DNA of 64,000 nucleotides from Reyranella aquatilis (lineage in GTDB: Bacteria; Pseudomonadota; Alphaproteobacteria; Reyranellales; Reyranellaceae). Numbering within the stretch: the first letter of the stretch is position 1; each line of letters starts with the position of its first letter. The notes below the pieces were generated by a model. It did not search any database, was not told the DNA's origin, and saw nothing but the letters and a program-made list of their open reading frames with translations. The stretch spans positions 124,001-188,000 of the forward strand of contig NZ_JAJISD010000006.1 in assembly GCF_020880995.1 (NCBI RefSeq), given 5' to 3'. Made by a program: the position numbers and the translations under genes. Positions 45,315-54,180 of the stretch are shown one piece after another.

Positions 45315-45733
45315 GGCTGCCTCCGCATGCCGGCCTTGGCGAGCGTCACCGCCAGGCAACCGTTGACCTCGAAGCGGCGCACTTCGCCGTAGCGCCCGGG
45401 TGGCAGGTCGATGCGGCGCTCGAAGCGGCCCTGCGGCAATTCCATGCGATGGATCTTGGCGGTGCGCAGCTCGGCGGGGACCGTGCGCTCGCCCGACAGG
45501 ACGAGCGTGCCGTTCTCGATCACCGCTTCCACCTGCCGGACGTCGACGCCCGGCAGCGCCGCAAGGATCAGCACCTCGCGCTCGGTCTCGAGCACGTCGA
45601 CAGGAGGCTCCCAGCTCGCGCGCAGCCGTCCGGCCGTCTGCGGCCGGAAGACCTGATGATGCATGCGTTCCGCCTGCGCCAGCATCTGCAGCGCTTCGGC
45701 CCACATCCAGTCGCGTGGATCGCCTTTTGCCAT
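45311..45733 (-). CDS. Hsp20/alpha-crystallin small heat-shock protein
   Basis: This 140-residue protein has an alpha-crystallin domain: PPVDVLETEREVLILAALPG, IENGTLVLSGER and FEVNGCLAVTLAKAG (the A-x-x-x-n-GVL-like end). It is a holdase chaperone for denatured proteins. The ATG at 45733 follows GGAGG at 8 bp, and a hairpin covers part of this ribosome site. It is the first gene of a two-gene operon with lon, which links chaperone and protease. Confidence 0.88.
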
Positions 45734-45744
45734 GACCCGGGCCT

Positions 45745-45772
45745 CCAATACCCACACCAATGTGGGAATTGG
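45745..45772 (-). promoter_or_regulatory. leader hairpin at the hsp20 ribosome site (RNA thermometer candidate)
   Basis: On the minus-strand RNA, CCAAT-U-CCCACA pairs with UGUGGG-U-AUUGG around a UUGG loop: 11 base pairs with one U-U mismatch. The last two G of the 3' arm are the first two bases of the GGAGG ribosome site, 8 bases before the start codon. It could melt with heat. Confidence 0.45.
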
Positions 45773-45787
45773 ATCGGCTCGCGACAA

Positions 45788-46669
45788 CTACCGCTGTCGG
45801 CCCGGCACCAGGGCGAGCCAGAGCGAGATCACGGTCGAGCCGATCGCCACCGCCTGCAGCGCGGAAAGCGGTTCCTTCAGCAGCAGGATGCCGCTCACGA
45901 TGGCCACGATGGGAATGGCGATCGACGAGAGCGCGGCAACTTGCGCCGGCAGCAGCTTGACCAGCGTGAACCAGGTCGCGGTGCCCAGCGCCATCGGGAT
46001 CGCGCCGGTATAGATCGTGGCCGCGAGCGCCTGCGTCGAGGGCCAGTGCTTCGGCAGCCCGTCGAACACCAGCGCGCCCAGGGCGATGGGGGGCAGTGTG
46101 ATCAGCACCTGCCAGAAGGTGAGCGACAGGCCCATGCCGGACCAGTTCGTGCGCTTCACCACGAATGTGCCGACAGCCCAGCAGAAGCCCGCCAGCAGCC
46201 CCCAGAACAGGCCGAGCGGCGCGGAGGCGTAGCTCTTGAAATTGGGAATCATCAGTGCGGCGACGGCCGCCGCGCCGATCGCGATGGCCGCCAGCAGCCG
46301 GCCGGTGAGCTTCTGTCCGAACACGACGAAGCCCAGCACGGCGACCCACAAGGGCATGGTGTAGGCCAGCACCGACGCATGGCCGGACGGGATGTAGAGC
46401 ACGGCGAGCGAGGTCGCGATGTTCCAGATGCCGATGTTCATCGCCGAGGCCAGGATCAGCGCCGGCCACTTGCCCTTGGGAACGGCGAAGCTCTCGCGAC
46501 GAATTAGCAGGATCGTCGTCAGCATGATCACCGCCGACGACAGGACGAGGGCGCGGAAGGTGAAGACCGGCAGCTCGTCGAGCGCGATCCGGAACAGCGG
46601 CCAGTTGGTCCCCCAGACGAGGGTGAGCGCGCCGAGCAGAGCCAGCACCTTGGGCGAAACGCGGGACAT
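45788..46669 (-). CDS. DMT superfamily (EamA) transporter
   Basis: This 293-residue protein has ten hydrophobic helices in two EamA repeats (LALLGALTLVWGTNWPLFRI in the first; GLFWGLLAGFCWAVGTFVVK in the second). Members export amino acids, nucleosides or drugs. The start ATG 46669 lies 14 bp after the DUF4864 gene on the same strand, so the two are probably co-transcribed. Substrate unknown. Confidence 0.85.
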   Translation of the reverse strand: MSRVSPKVLALLGALTLVWGTNWPLFRIALDELPVFTFRALVLSSAVIMLTTILLIRRESFAVPKGKWPALILASAMNIGIWNIATSLAVLYIPSGHASVLAYTMPLWVAVLGFVVFGQKLTGRLLAAIAIGAAAVAALMIPNFKSYASAPLGLFWGLLAGFCWAVGTFVVKRTNWSGMGLSLTFWQVLITLPPIALGALVFDGLPKHWPSTQALAATIYTGAIPMALGTATWFTLVKLLPAQVAALSSIAIPIVAIVSGILLLKEPLSALQAVAIGSTVISLWLALVPGRQR

Positions 46670-46683
46670 GAACGGTCGACGGA

Positions 46684-47106
46684 TCAGGCCTGGTGTTCTT
46701 CCGGCGCCTGCAGGTAGCAGCCTTCGATGCGCCAGCTTCCGTCGGGTTGCTGCGACATCGGATAGAAGGCGGTGACCGGTCGCCCGTCGGGGCCGACCAC
46801 ATGGACCTTCTGCGTCGGCATCCCGTGCAGCGTGACGATCTCGCGGAACTCGAAGACCTGCGGTCGGTACACCGGACGATAGCCCTGTCGCACCATCTCC
46901 ATGAAGGTCTCGGAGGTGCCGAACAGGCTGCGGATGTTGGGCGAGGCGAAGCCGAAGGCGGCCTCGCCGTCGTCGCGGCGGAAGGCCTCGACCTGGCCCT
47001 CGATCACGCCGCGGATCGCGGTCTGGTCGGCCGGAGAGACCTGCGCCGCCGCCGGCAGCGCGAGGCCGACGATCAGGCCGAGAAGCAGAAAGAAGCGGGC
47101 ACCCAT
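46684..47106 (-). CDS. DUF4864 exported protein
   Basis: The 140-residue protein has a signal peptide (FFLLLGLIVGLALPAAAQ). The mature part has AIRGVIEGQVEAFRRDDGEA, AFGFASPNIRSLFGTSETF and DGSWRIEGCYLQ, the DUF4864 pattern (a SnoaL/NTF2-like fold). Expected in the periplasm; function unknown. It is followed by the EamA transporter gene. Confidence 0.82.
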   Translation of the reverse strand: MGARFFLLLGLIVGLALPAAAQVSPADQTAIRGVIEGQVEAFRRDDGEAAFGFASPNIRSLFGTSETFMEMVRQGYRPVYRPQVFEFREIVTLHGMPTQKVHVVGPDGRPVTAFYPMSQQPDGSWRIEGCYLQAPEEHQA

Positions 47107-47185
47107 GCGCGCGACTGTACGCCCGGGGCCCGGAGCGCGCGACTGCCGACCGGGCAGACCAGCCCTGAGCTCGGAGAGGCGGCGG

Positions 47186-47926
47186 CTACTGGAGGGGAAC
47201 GGGGCGCCGCGTCGGCGGCGCGACGGTACCGGGCTGGCCGGCGGGCGAGGCGCCCGGCGGCGCGCCGAGACGGCCGACGTTCACGTTGTAGGACAGGGCG
47301 GCCAGGTTGCTGCGCTCGCGGCCGAGGAAGGTATTCTCGCGCGCGATCTCGGCGTTGAGGTCCACGATCAGCCGGTCGATCTGCTGCATCGAGCGCCTTG
47401 TCTCGGCCTCGATGGCGCGCAGGTTGCGGTGATCCTCGTCGACCGCGCCGCCGACCCGGTAGGTCGCGCGCACGTTCTCGAGCAGGTAGCCCGCCACCGA
47501 CGCCTGGGTGGTCACCTGGCTGGCCAGCGAATTCAGCGAGCCCACGCCGATCGTCACGGCGTCGAGCTTGCCCTGCGCGGCGTTCCACTGGTTCACGAGA
47601 TCGGGGTTGCCCGGCGTCGTGCCGGCCTGCAGGCGCGCGGTGATGCCACTCACCAGTCCGGAATAGGTGCGGGCGTCGCCGGCCAGCTGTCCGCGCGTGG
47701 CGTTGAACTGGGCCTGCTGCGTGGCGATGCCGTTGCTGAGCGCGGCCTGGTCGCTGCGCAGCTGCTCGATGCTCTTGCGGACCGTCATCGTGCCGGTCTG
47801 CGTGATGGCGGGGTTGGAATTCGGAGGAGAGGAACTGGCGGCGGGCGCGAAGACGTTGGCCTGGTCGCAGCCGCCCAGAACGATCATCGCCAGGAGAAGC
47901 GCGGATCGTTGAACACTTAGCGCCAT
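47186..47926 (-). CDS. coiled-coil lipoprotein
   Basis: This 246-residue protein has a lipobox (LLLAMIVLGGC, lipid Cys about 20). The mature region is mostly long helices (IEQLRSDQAALSNGIATQQA, LSNSLASQV-like and IEAETRRSMQQIDRLIVDLN) and ends in a Pro/Gly-rich tail. No family is recognised. An envelope structural or chaperone-like role is possible. The upstream start (about 31 residues longer) was rejected because it would bury the signal peptide. Confidence 0.65.
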   Translation of the reverse strand: MALSVQRSALLLAMIVLGGCDQANVFAPAASSSPPNSNPAITQTGTMTVRKSIEQLRSDQAALSNGIATQQAQFNATRGQLAGDARTYSGLVSGITARLQAGTTPGNPDLVNQWNAAQGKLDAVTIGVGSLNSLASQVTTQASVAGYLLENVRATYRVGGAVDEDHRNLRAIEAETRRSMQQIDRLIVDLNAEIARENTFLGRERSNLAALSYNVNVGRLGAPPGASPAGQPGTVAPPTRRPVPLQ

Positions 47927-48257
47927 CTTCGGCCTCGAACCTGCCCCGGTACCATCGATCAGGGGCTCCGATCCGGCGCCCGGCTGCAGGCCGTGCCGAG
48001 CCGGGGCACGTGCCCCCAAATCCAGATGGCAGTCATGCTAACTTAAAGCAAGCAAAACCGACAAGGCCGGATTCCGGAGGCGGCAGAATGACTTGGCGGA
48101 TGTCCTGCGTCCGTGCCGGCGGTCGTTTCCGGCGGGCGATTCGCCCGACATGGGGCGCCGCGTCGCAGCCCCGAATCCCGTCGTCCCCGGCTTGCAACGC
48201 CGGACCAGTTTCATTAGGTTGCGCCCTTCTTCGCCGGACCCCTCGGGGTTCGGCCGT
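47927..48257. other. intergenic region without a supported gene
   Basis: This 331-bp stretch before the tRNA has no coding frame with family-like sequence on either strand. It contains a perfect palindrome GGGGCACGTGCCCC at 48003-48016. A tRNA promoter is expected here but no convincing -35/-10 pair is seen. Confidence 0.5.
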
Positions 48258-48334
48258 GCGCCCGTAGCTCAACTGGATAGAGCATCTGACTACGAATCAG
48301 AAGGCTGGAGGTTCGACTCCTTCCGGGCGCGCCA
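48258..48334 (+). tRNA. tRNA-Arg (anticodon ACG)
   Basis: The 77-nt cloverleaf has the acceptor stem GCGCCCG/CGGGCGC, D arm with AGCTCAACTGGATAGAGC, the anticodon loop CTACGAA closed by TCTGA/TCAGA, the T arm GGTTCGACTCC, discriminator G and an encoded CCA. The ACG anticodon would be converted to ICG and read CGU, CGC and CGA. Confidence 0.97.
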
Positions 48335-48400
48335 TTTCTCTTCAATCGACAAGACACTGACAGCCTGCACTCGCCGACGCGAGTACAGGGCCATCAGACT

Positions 48401-48415
48401 TCGGGCGATGCCCGA
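48401..48415. terminator. weak hairpin at the end of the cco operon
   Basis: TCGGGC-GAT-GCCCGA lies just beyond the stop of the last cco-operon gene and downstream of the convergent tRNA. The stem is only 6 bp and no T run follows. Confidence 0.35.
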
Positions 48416-48417
48416 TC

Positions 48418-48618
48418 CTACGGCTGCTCGCGCGCCGTATTGGGACCGCGTTCGGCCTCGTCGTAGGCGGTCTTGATCATCCACCAGCAGAACAGCACGC
48501 CGAACAGGCTGAGCGAGAGGCCGAAGGCCAGGATGCCGAAGTCGCGCGCGGCGCCCGCCATCAGCAGGCCCGCGAGGCCGAGCAGGCCGGCGAAGATTCC
48601 CATGATCCAGTGAGACAT
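48418..48618 (-). CDS. small membrane protein at the end of the cco operon
   Basis: This 66-residue protein has two hydrophobic segments (IMGIFAGLLGLAGLLMAGAA and FGILAFGLSLSLFGVLFCWW) and a charged C-terminus (IKTAYDEAERGPNTARE). It begins 25 bp after ccoS on the same strand, so it is likely part of the oxidase operon. I do not recognise a family. A role in oxidase assembly or stability is a guess from position. Confidence 0.6.
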   Translation of the reverse strand: MSHWIMGIFAGLLGLAGLLMAGAARDFGILAFGLSLSLFGVLFCWWMIKTAYDEAERGPNTAREQP

Positions 48619-48643
48619 GTCGTTTCTCCTCTAGGTGTCGTCT

Positions 48644-48790
48644 CTATTTGTCGTCGTCGTCGAACAGGATGCGGCCGGCCGCCCCGTCGGGGTCGTCGTA
48701 CTGGCCGTTGCGCAGCGCCCACAGGAAGGCGGCGAGCGCGAGCAGACCGAGAAGCAGCGCGACCGGCACGAGGACCAGCAGGCTGTCCAT
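48644..48790 (-). CDS. ccoS: cbb3 oxidase assembly protein CcoS
   Basis: The 48-residue protein has one transmembrane segment (LLVLVPVALLLGLLALAAFL) followed by WALRNGQYDDPDGAAGRILF and an Asp-rich tail, the CcoS signature. CcoS is needed to insert heme and copper into the CcoN subunit. Its ATG overlaps the ccoI stop as ATGA. Confidence 0.92.
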   Translation of the reverse strand: MDSLLVLVPVALLLGLLALAAFLWALRNGQYDDPDGAAGRILFDDDDK

Positions 48791-51159
48791 CAGCGCAAGC
48801 CCTTCGCCGGACGTCCCGCGCCGAGGCGGAGGGCGTTACCGATCACCAGCAGCGAGGAAGACGACATCGCCACCGCGGCGACGAGCGGCGTGACCTCGCC
48901 CAGGATCGCGAGCGGCACGGCGCTGAGATTGTAGAGCAGCGCCAGCGCGAGGTTCTGACGCACCAGCCGGTCGGCGCGGCGCGCGACGTCGAGCGTCTCG
49001 ACCGCGGGCGCGAGGGCATCGCCCTGGAACACGGCATCGGCGGCGTTCTGCGTGGCCTCGGCGGCGCTGGTGGGCGACAGCGAGGCATGCGCGGCGGCCA
49101 GCGCCGGCGCGTCGTTCAGCCCGTCGCCGATCATCATCACCTTGCGTCCCTCGGCCGCCAGCGCGGCGAGGCGCTCGACCTTGGCCGCGGGCGTGGCTTC
49201 CGACCGCCAGGTCGCGATGCCGGCGGCGCGCGCGGCTTCCGCCACCACGGCCGGCCGGTCGCCGGACAGGAGTTCGACCTCGAGGCCGCGCGCCTGCAGC
49301 GCCGCGACGGCCTCGGCCGCATCGGACCGCAGCCGGTCGGCGAAGGCGAAGCGGTACGGCGTGTCTCCTTCGCGCACGAACCACAGTTCGGACCGCCCGT
49401 CGTCCGCCGGCGCGGCGACGCCGCAGAAGGAGGCCGAGCCCAGCCGGCTGTCGTGTGTCGCCAGTCCCTGACCGGCATGTTCGACGACGCCCTCGGCGGG
49501 TGCCACGTCGGGCAGGGCGCGCGTGAGGGCGCGGGCCAGCGGATGACGCGAGGCGGCCGCCAGCGCTGCCGCGCGCCGGCAAACCTCGGCGTCGGCCGGA
49601 GCATCGACGAGTTCTGGCCGGCCCAGGGTCAGCGTGCCGGTCTTGTCGAACACGACATGATCAATCCGGGCCAGCCGTTCCAGCGCGGTCGGCGAGAGCA
49701 GCAGCACGCCCGAGCGGAGCAGCCGCGTGCTGGCGACCACCTGCACGACCGGCACCGCGAGCGCGAGGGCGCAGGGGCAGGTGATGATCAGCACCGCGGT
49801 GGCGACCAGCAGCGCGCGGTCCCAGGCGAGGCCGCCCAGCAGGAACCAGCCAAGGAAGGTGAGCAGCGCCGTGGCGTGCACCACCGGCGCATAGGCGCGC
49901 GCGACGCGATCGGCGAGGGCCACGAAGCGCGAGCGGCCGCGCTCGGCCGCCTCGACCAGTCGCACGATTTCCGCCAGCAGCGTGCGTTCGCCGGCAGCAG
50001 TGACGCGGACGCGCAGGGCGGCGCCGAGATTGACCATGCCGGCGAAGACCCGCGAGCCCGGCGCCACCGCCTGCGGCACGCTCTCGCCGGTGACCAGCGC
50101 GGCGTCGAGCGTGGAGGTGCCCTCGCTCACCAGCCCGTCGGCGCCCAGCCGCTCGCCGGCGGCGACCAGCAGCACGTCGCCCGGCACCAGCGCATCGACG
50201 CGCCGCGCGGCGGTGCCGCCCTCGGGCAGGACGACCGTCGCGGTGCGGGTGGTGAGCGCCATCAGCGCGCGCACCGCATGCCGTGCCCGGCCGCGGGCCC
50301 GGCGATCGAGATAGCGGCCGATCAACAGGAAGAAGAGGAGCGTGATCGCCGAATCGAAGTAGGCATGCTGCTCGCCCGCCCACGCTTCGTGCAGGCTGAC
50401 GAGGCAGGCCAGCGTGACGCCGATCGAGATCGGCACGTCCATGTTGGTGCGGCCGGCGCGCAGGGCGGCGAAGGCCGAGCGGAAGAAGGGCTGGCCGGCA
50501 TAGGCGACGGCGGGCAGGGCGATGGCCGCGGACAGAAAGTGGAACAGCGTGCGCGTCGCCTCGCCCATCGAACCGTCATGGCCCGACCAGACGGCGACCG
50601 AGAGCAGCATGACGTTGGCCGCGGCGAAGCCCGCGACCGCCAGGGCGCGCAGGAGATCGCGCGCCTCGCGATCGTCCTCCGCCGTGACGGCGAGCGCGTC
50701 GTAGGGCGCGAGACGGAAGCCGAGCGCCGCCACCAGCCCGGCATGGGCGTTGGCCTCGGCCGGCGAGCCGCGCCAGGCGAGCGACAGGCGCCGCGTCGAC
50801 AGGTGCACGCGCGCCTTCGTGACGGCCGGGTTGCGGGCCAGCAGGCTCTCGATCAGCCAGACGCAGGCCGCGCAGTCGAGTCCGTCGACCAGCAGTTCGA
50901 GCGTGCATTGGTCCTTGCCGTTTTCGCGCGCATGGCTCGCGAAGTCGATCTCCAGCGGTTCGGGCCGTCGCGCCCGCCGTTCCTCGAGGCGCGCATAGAA
51001 GCCGCCCAGGCCGGCGGCGCCGATGATGGCGTGCGCACTGGCGCAGCCGCTGCAGCAGAATTCGTCGTCGCCCCGTCCGCGCACCGGCGCGCCGCAATGC
51101 GCACAGGCGTGCGCCGTGCGGCTTGCGGTAGGTGCGGCGAAGAGGGCGGCGTCGGTCAC
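48790..51159 (-). CDS. ccoI: cbb3 oxidase-associated copper P-type ATPase CcoI
   Basis: The 789-residue P1B-ATPase has a Cys-rich N-terminus (CAHCG, then FCCSGCASAH), a metal-binding domain with GLDCAACVW, eight or so helices with the CPC motif (ITCPCALAL), DKTGTLTLG with the phosphorylated Asp, and GDGLNDAPAL. It exports copper to the periplasm for delivery to the CuB site of cbb3 oxidase. It starts at GTG 51159, overlapping the ccoH stop as GTGA. Confidence 0.94.
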   Translation of the reverse strand: MTDAALFAAPTASRTAHACAHCGAPVRGRGDDEFCCSGCASAHAIIGAAGLGGFYARLEERRARRPEPLEIDFASHARENGKDQCTLELLVDGLDCAACVWLIESLLARNPAVTKARVHLSTRRLSLAWRGSPAEANAHAGLVAALGFRLAPYDALAVTAEDDREARDLLRALAVAGFAAANVMLLSVAVWSGHDGSMGEATRTLFHFLSAAIALPAVAYAGQPFFRSAFAALRAGRTNMDVPISIGVTLACLVSLHEAWAGEQHAYFDSAITLLFFLLIGRYLDRRARGRARHAVRALMALTTRTATVVLPEGGTAARRVDALVPGDVLLVAAGERLGADGLVSEGTSTLDAALVTGESVPQAVAPGSRVFAGMVNLGAALRVRVTAAGERTLLAEIVRLVEAAERGRSRFVALADRVARAYAPVVHATALLTFLGWFLLGGLAWDRALLVATAVLIITCPCALALAVPVVQVVASTRLLRSGVLLLSPTALERLARIDHVVFDKTGTLTLGRPELVDAPADAEVCRRAAALAAASRHPLARALTRALPDVAPAEGVVEHAGQGLATHDSRLGSASFCGVAAPADDGRSELWFVREGDTPYRFAFADRLRSDAAEAVAALQARGLEVELLSGDRPAVVAEAARAAGIATWRSEATPAAKVERLAALAAEGRKVMMIGDGLNDAPALAAAHASLSPTSAAEATQNAADAVFQGDALAPAVETLDVARRADRLVRQNLALALLYNLSAVPLAILGEVTPLVAAVAMSSSSLLVIGNALRLGAGRPAKGLR

Positions 51160-51641
51160 TTGAGGAACATCCGCTGCGTCTGCGCGAAGCGCTCGCCGTC
51201 GCGCTCCACCACGATGTCGAGGTCCCAGTTGCCGCGTGCGGGCAGGTCGACATGGCCGGCGTGACGGCCGCCGTCGACCGCGGCCAGCGCGACGCCGATG
51301 GGCGGGCGCTTCTCGGCGGGTCGCACCAGCTCGACCGTGACGCGCGCTCCCACCAGCGGGGCGCCGCTGCGATCGGTCAGGGTGAGTTCCAGCCGGTCGC
51401 TCTCGGGCCGCCACTGCGGGGCGATGCGCCAGCCGAGTGTATCGCGCGCCTGCTGGGCGGCGACGACGTCGTTGTAGTGCAGGCCGCGGTCGCGCGGCTT
51501 GGGCGTGTAGAGGCCGGAGAAGGAGCCGACGGCGAACCAGATCATCGTGCCGTTGACGGCGATCACGATCGCGAAGCCCAGGACGAACAGCCAGGGGATG
51601 TGGCGATCGCGGCGGCTGTCTGCGGGGACGGCGACGGTCAT
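51156..51641 (-). CDS. ccoH: FixH/CcoH cbb3 oxidase assembly protein
   Basis: This 161-residue protein has one N-terminal transmembrane helix (IPWLFVLGFAIVIAVNGTMI) and a periplasmic beta-rich domain with YTPKPRDRGLHYNDVVAAQQ and LGWRIAPQW, the FixH signature. CcoH helps assemble or stabilise the oxidase. Its stop overlaps ccoI, and it lies 11 bp after ccoG. Confidence 0.92.
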   Translation of the reverse strand: MTVAVPADSRRDRHIPWLFVLGFAIVIAVNGTMIWFAVGSFSGLYTPKPRDRGLHYNDVVAAQQARDTLGWRIAPQWRPESDRLELTLTDRSGAPLVGARVTVELVRPAEKRPPIGVALAAVDGGRHAGHVDLPARGNWDLDIVVERDGERFAQTQRMFLK

Positions 51642-51652
51642 GGCGTTTCTCC

Positions 51653-53122
51653 TCAGCGGGCTGGTCCGACGAACACTGCGTCGTGCGCGGCGCGGGTCTC
51701 GCTCTCCGCGTCGCGGATGCCGAAAGCGATGGGCCGCGTCCCCGACGGCGCGGCCGACGCCGGCACCGTCACGAAGACGCGGAAGGTGCCGACCGTGTCG
51801 GGATGCACGGCGAGTTCGGCTTCGCCGCCCTCGGTGCCGGCGCCGACGACGCCCAGCGTCGCCTGCGGCAGGCCGGACACGGAAAGCCGGTAGCGGTGCT
51901 CCTGGCGCTGCTTGTTCAGGATCTTCACCGTATAGGCGTTGCGGATGTCGCCGTTGGACAGGCGCACGAAGTTCGGGCTGCGGTCGCGCTGGACCGTCAG
52001 CTCGGCGGTGGTGCGCAGCACGAAGGCCGTCAGGAAAATCGCCGACACGACGAGCAGCAGGCCGGCATAGAGCACCGTGCGTGGCCGCACGGGGCGCCAG
52101 GGCGCCCGCTGTCCGCCCTTCGTCCGCTCCTTGACCTGCTGGTTGGCCAGCGTGTCCCAGCGGATCAGGCCGCGCGGGCGGCCGACCTTGTCCATGGTCT
52201 GCGTGCAGGCATCGACGCAGAGCGAGCAGCCTATGCATTCGATCTGCTGGCCGTCACGGATGTCGATGCCGGTCGGGCAGACCGCGACGCAGAGGTTGCA
52301 GTCGACGCAGTCGCCACGGCCTTCCCAGTCGTCGCCCGCCTTGTGCTTGCCGCGCTTCTCGCCGCGCCACTTCTGATACGTGACGATCAGGCTCTGCTCG
52401 TCGAGCATGGCGGCCTGGAAGCGCGGCCAGGGGCACATGTAGGTGCAGACCTGTTCGCGGGCCCATCCCGCCAGGACGTAGGTGGTCGCGGTGAACAGGC
52501 CTACGAAGGCATAGACCTCCGCCGACGCCTCGCCTCGGAGGATCTTCACCAGCGTGCTCGGCGCATCGACATAGTAGAAGACCCAGGCGCCGCCGGTCGC
52601 CGCGGCGATGACGAGCCAGGCCGCATGCTTCAGCGTCTTGCGCGCCGCCTTCGCAACCGACATCGGCTGGCGGTCCATGCGCATGCGCTCGTTGCGGTCG
52701 CCCTCGATCAGCCGCTCGACCCACATGAACAGGTCGGTCCACACGGTCTGCGGACAGGTGAAGCCGCACCACACGCGCCCGAACAGCGAGGTGGCGAGGA
52801 ACAGACCGAAGGCGGCGAGGATCAGCAGGCCGGTGACGAAGTAGACTTCCTGCGGCCAGATCACCGTGTCGAAGAACCAGCCGCGCCGCCCGTCGAGGTC
52901 GATCAGGATCGCCTGGTTGGGCGCATCCGGGCCGCGGTCCCAGCGGATCCACGGGACGAGGTAGTAGATGCCGAGCAGCAGGACGAGCACGGCCCACTTG
53001 ATGCGCCGCCACTGTCCGGCGACGGCGCGCGGGTAGACCTTGATGCGGGTGACGTAGAGCGGCAACGCTTCCTTCTGCTTGCGCAGGGAAACCGCTTCGT
53101 CGTCGCGGACGCGATTGTCCAT
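51653..53122 (-). CDS. ccoG: cytochrome c oxidase accessory protein CcoG (FixG/RdxA)
   Basis: The 489-residue protein has about five transmembrane helices and two ferredoxin-type [4Fe-4S] sites, CVDCNLCVAVCPTG and CIGCSLCVDACTQ, flanked by WVFYYVDAPSTL and VWCGFTCPQTVWTDLFMWVE. CcoG reduces Cu(II) to Cu(I) for cbb3 assembly. The C-terminus is an Ig-like periplasmic domain. It follows ccoP after 22 bp in the operon. Confidence 0.95.
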   Translation of the reverse strand: MDNRVRDDEAVSLRKQKEALPLYVTRIKVYPRAVAGQWRRIKWAVLVLLLGIYYLVPWIRWDRGPDAPNQAILIDLDGRRGWFFDTVIWPQEVYFVTGLLILAAFGLFLATSLFGRVWCGFTCPQTVWTDLFMWVERLIEGDRNERMRMDRQPMSVAKAARKTLKHAAWLVIAAATGGAWVFYYVDAPSTLVKILRGEASAEVYAFVGLFTATTYVLAGWAREQVCTYMCPWPRFQAAMLDEQSLIVTYQKWRGEKRGKHKAGDDWEGRGDCVDCNLCVAVCPTGIDIRDGQQIECIGCSLCVDACTQTMDKVGRPRGLIRWDTLANQQVKERTKGGQRAPWRPVRPRTVLYAGLLLVVSAIFLTAFVLRTTAELTVQRDRSPNFVRLSNGDIRNAYTVKILNKQRQEHRYRLSVSGLPQATLGVVGAGTEGGEAELAVHPDTVGTFRVFVTVPASAAPSGTRPIAFGIRDAESETRAAHDAVFVGPAR

Positions 53123-53144
53123 GGTACGCCTGTCTGCATCGCGC

Positions 53145-54005
53145 CTAGCGGCCGCCGCCCAGCGCGTGGACGTAGATGGCCAGCATCTTCAGGGTCGCCT
53201 CGTCGAGGCGGCCGTTCCATGCCGGCATGCTGCCGTTGCGCGCGTAGAAGATGGACCGGTAGACCGAATCGCGGTCGCCGCCATAGAGCCACAGCCCGTC
53301 GGCGAGATTGGGGGCGCCCAATTCCTGGTTGCCCTTGCCCTCGGCGCCGTGACAGGCGACGCACTGCTCCTGGTAGATCTTCGCGCCTTCCGGCGTGGCC
53401 TTGGCCTTGCCCGAGAGGCTGAGGACATAGTCGGTGACGGCGGCCACCTGCGCGCCGGTCAGCGCGCCGTCGACGCCGAAGCGCGGCATCATCGACTGGC
53501 GCGACTTGTCGTCGGCGTTGCGGATGCCGTACCGGATCGTCGTGTAGATCTGGTCGAGGCTGCCGCCCCAGATCCAGTCGTCGTCGACCAGGTTGGGGAA
53601 GCCCGGGCTGCCGGCGCCGCCGGCGCCGTGGCACTGCATGCAGTTGGTCTGGAAGGCCGAGCGTCCGCCGGCCATCGCGAAGTTGAGCAGCTCCGGCTCC
53701 TTGGCGATCTGGGCGAGCGGCGTCGCGCGGATGCGGTCGACATAGACCGCGCGCGACTTGGCCTGCGCCTCGAGCGCCTGGGTCAGCTCGACGCGGCTCG
53801 AATAGCCCAGCGAGCCCTCCAGATGGCCGTTCAGCCACGGCCAGGACGGGTAGAGGAAGCAGTAGACGGCCGCGAAGACGATGGTGGCGTAGAAGGTATA
53901 GACCCACCAGGTCGGCAGCGGCGTGTTCAGCTCCTTGACGCCGTCCCATTCGTGGCCGGTCGTGTCGCGGCCCGACAATGTGTCCTTTTCGATCTTGGTC
54001 GGCAT
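53145..54005 (-). CDS. ccoP: cbb3 oxidase diheme cytochrome c subunit CcoP
   Basis: The 286-residue protein has an N-terminal cytoplasmic region (TTGHEWDGVKELNTPLPTWW), one transmembrane helix (YTFYATIVFAAVYCFLYPSW) and two heme c sites, CMQCH and CVACH, with downstream Met axial ligands (MMPRFG, SMPAWNG). It carries electrons to CcoO and CcoN. The ATG at 54005 gives the normal start. Confidence 0.95.
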   Translation of the reverse strand: MPTKIEKDTLSGRDTTGHEWDGVKELNTPLPTWWVYTFYATIVFAAVYCFLYPSWPWLNGHLEGSLGYSSRVELTQALEAQAKSRAVYVDRIRATPLAQIAKEPELLNFAMAGGRSAFQTNCMQCHGAGGAGSPGFPNLVDDDWIWGGSLDQIYTTIRYGIRNADDKSRQSMMPRFGVDGALTGAQVAAVTDYVLSLSGKAKATPEGAKIYQEQCVACHGAEGKGNQELGAPNLADGLWLYGGDRDSVYRSIFYARNGSMPAWNGRLDEATLKMLAIYVHALGGGR

Positions 54006-54015
54006 GACGGGTCCT

Positions 54016-54171
54016 TCAGCGATCGTCGTCTTTGAGGGGAATCTGCGCGTCCTTCTCGAAGCGCTTCTTGTTGCGTGGCCGCCAGGCCCAGAAGGCGATG
54101 CCGGCAAAGACGATCAGCGCCCACACGGTCCACAGCGAGCCCAGGAACTCGCCCAGCGATTGCAGGGTCAT
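54016..54171 (-). CDS. ccoQ: cbb3 oxidase subunit CcoQ
   Basis: This 51-residue protein has one transmembrane helix (LWTVWALIVFAGIAFWAWRP) and a basic then acidic tail (RNKKRFEKDAQIPLKDDDR). This is the standard CcoQ form; it stabilises the ccoNOP complex. It sits between ccoO and ccoP as usual. Confidence 0.93.
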   Translation of the reverse strand: MTLQSLGEFLGSLWTVWALIVFAGIAFWAWRPRNKKRFEKDAQIPLKDDDR

Positions 54172-54180
54172 GGCCGCCTC

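Noticed and set aside
45315..46802. Upstream extension of the lon frame through hsp20 and the EamA gene
   Set aside because: The extra residues have no Lon-like sequence and the true start is the ATG overlapping the hsp20 stop.
48003..48016. Palindrome GGGGCACGTGCCCC as a functional operator
   Set aside because: There is no second copy or well-placed promoter, so only its presence is recorded.
48010..48272. Short open frames on both strands before the tRNA
   Set aside because: They run into the tRNA gene and have no start signal or recognisable sequence.
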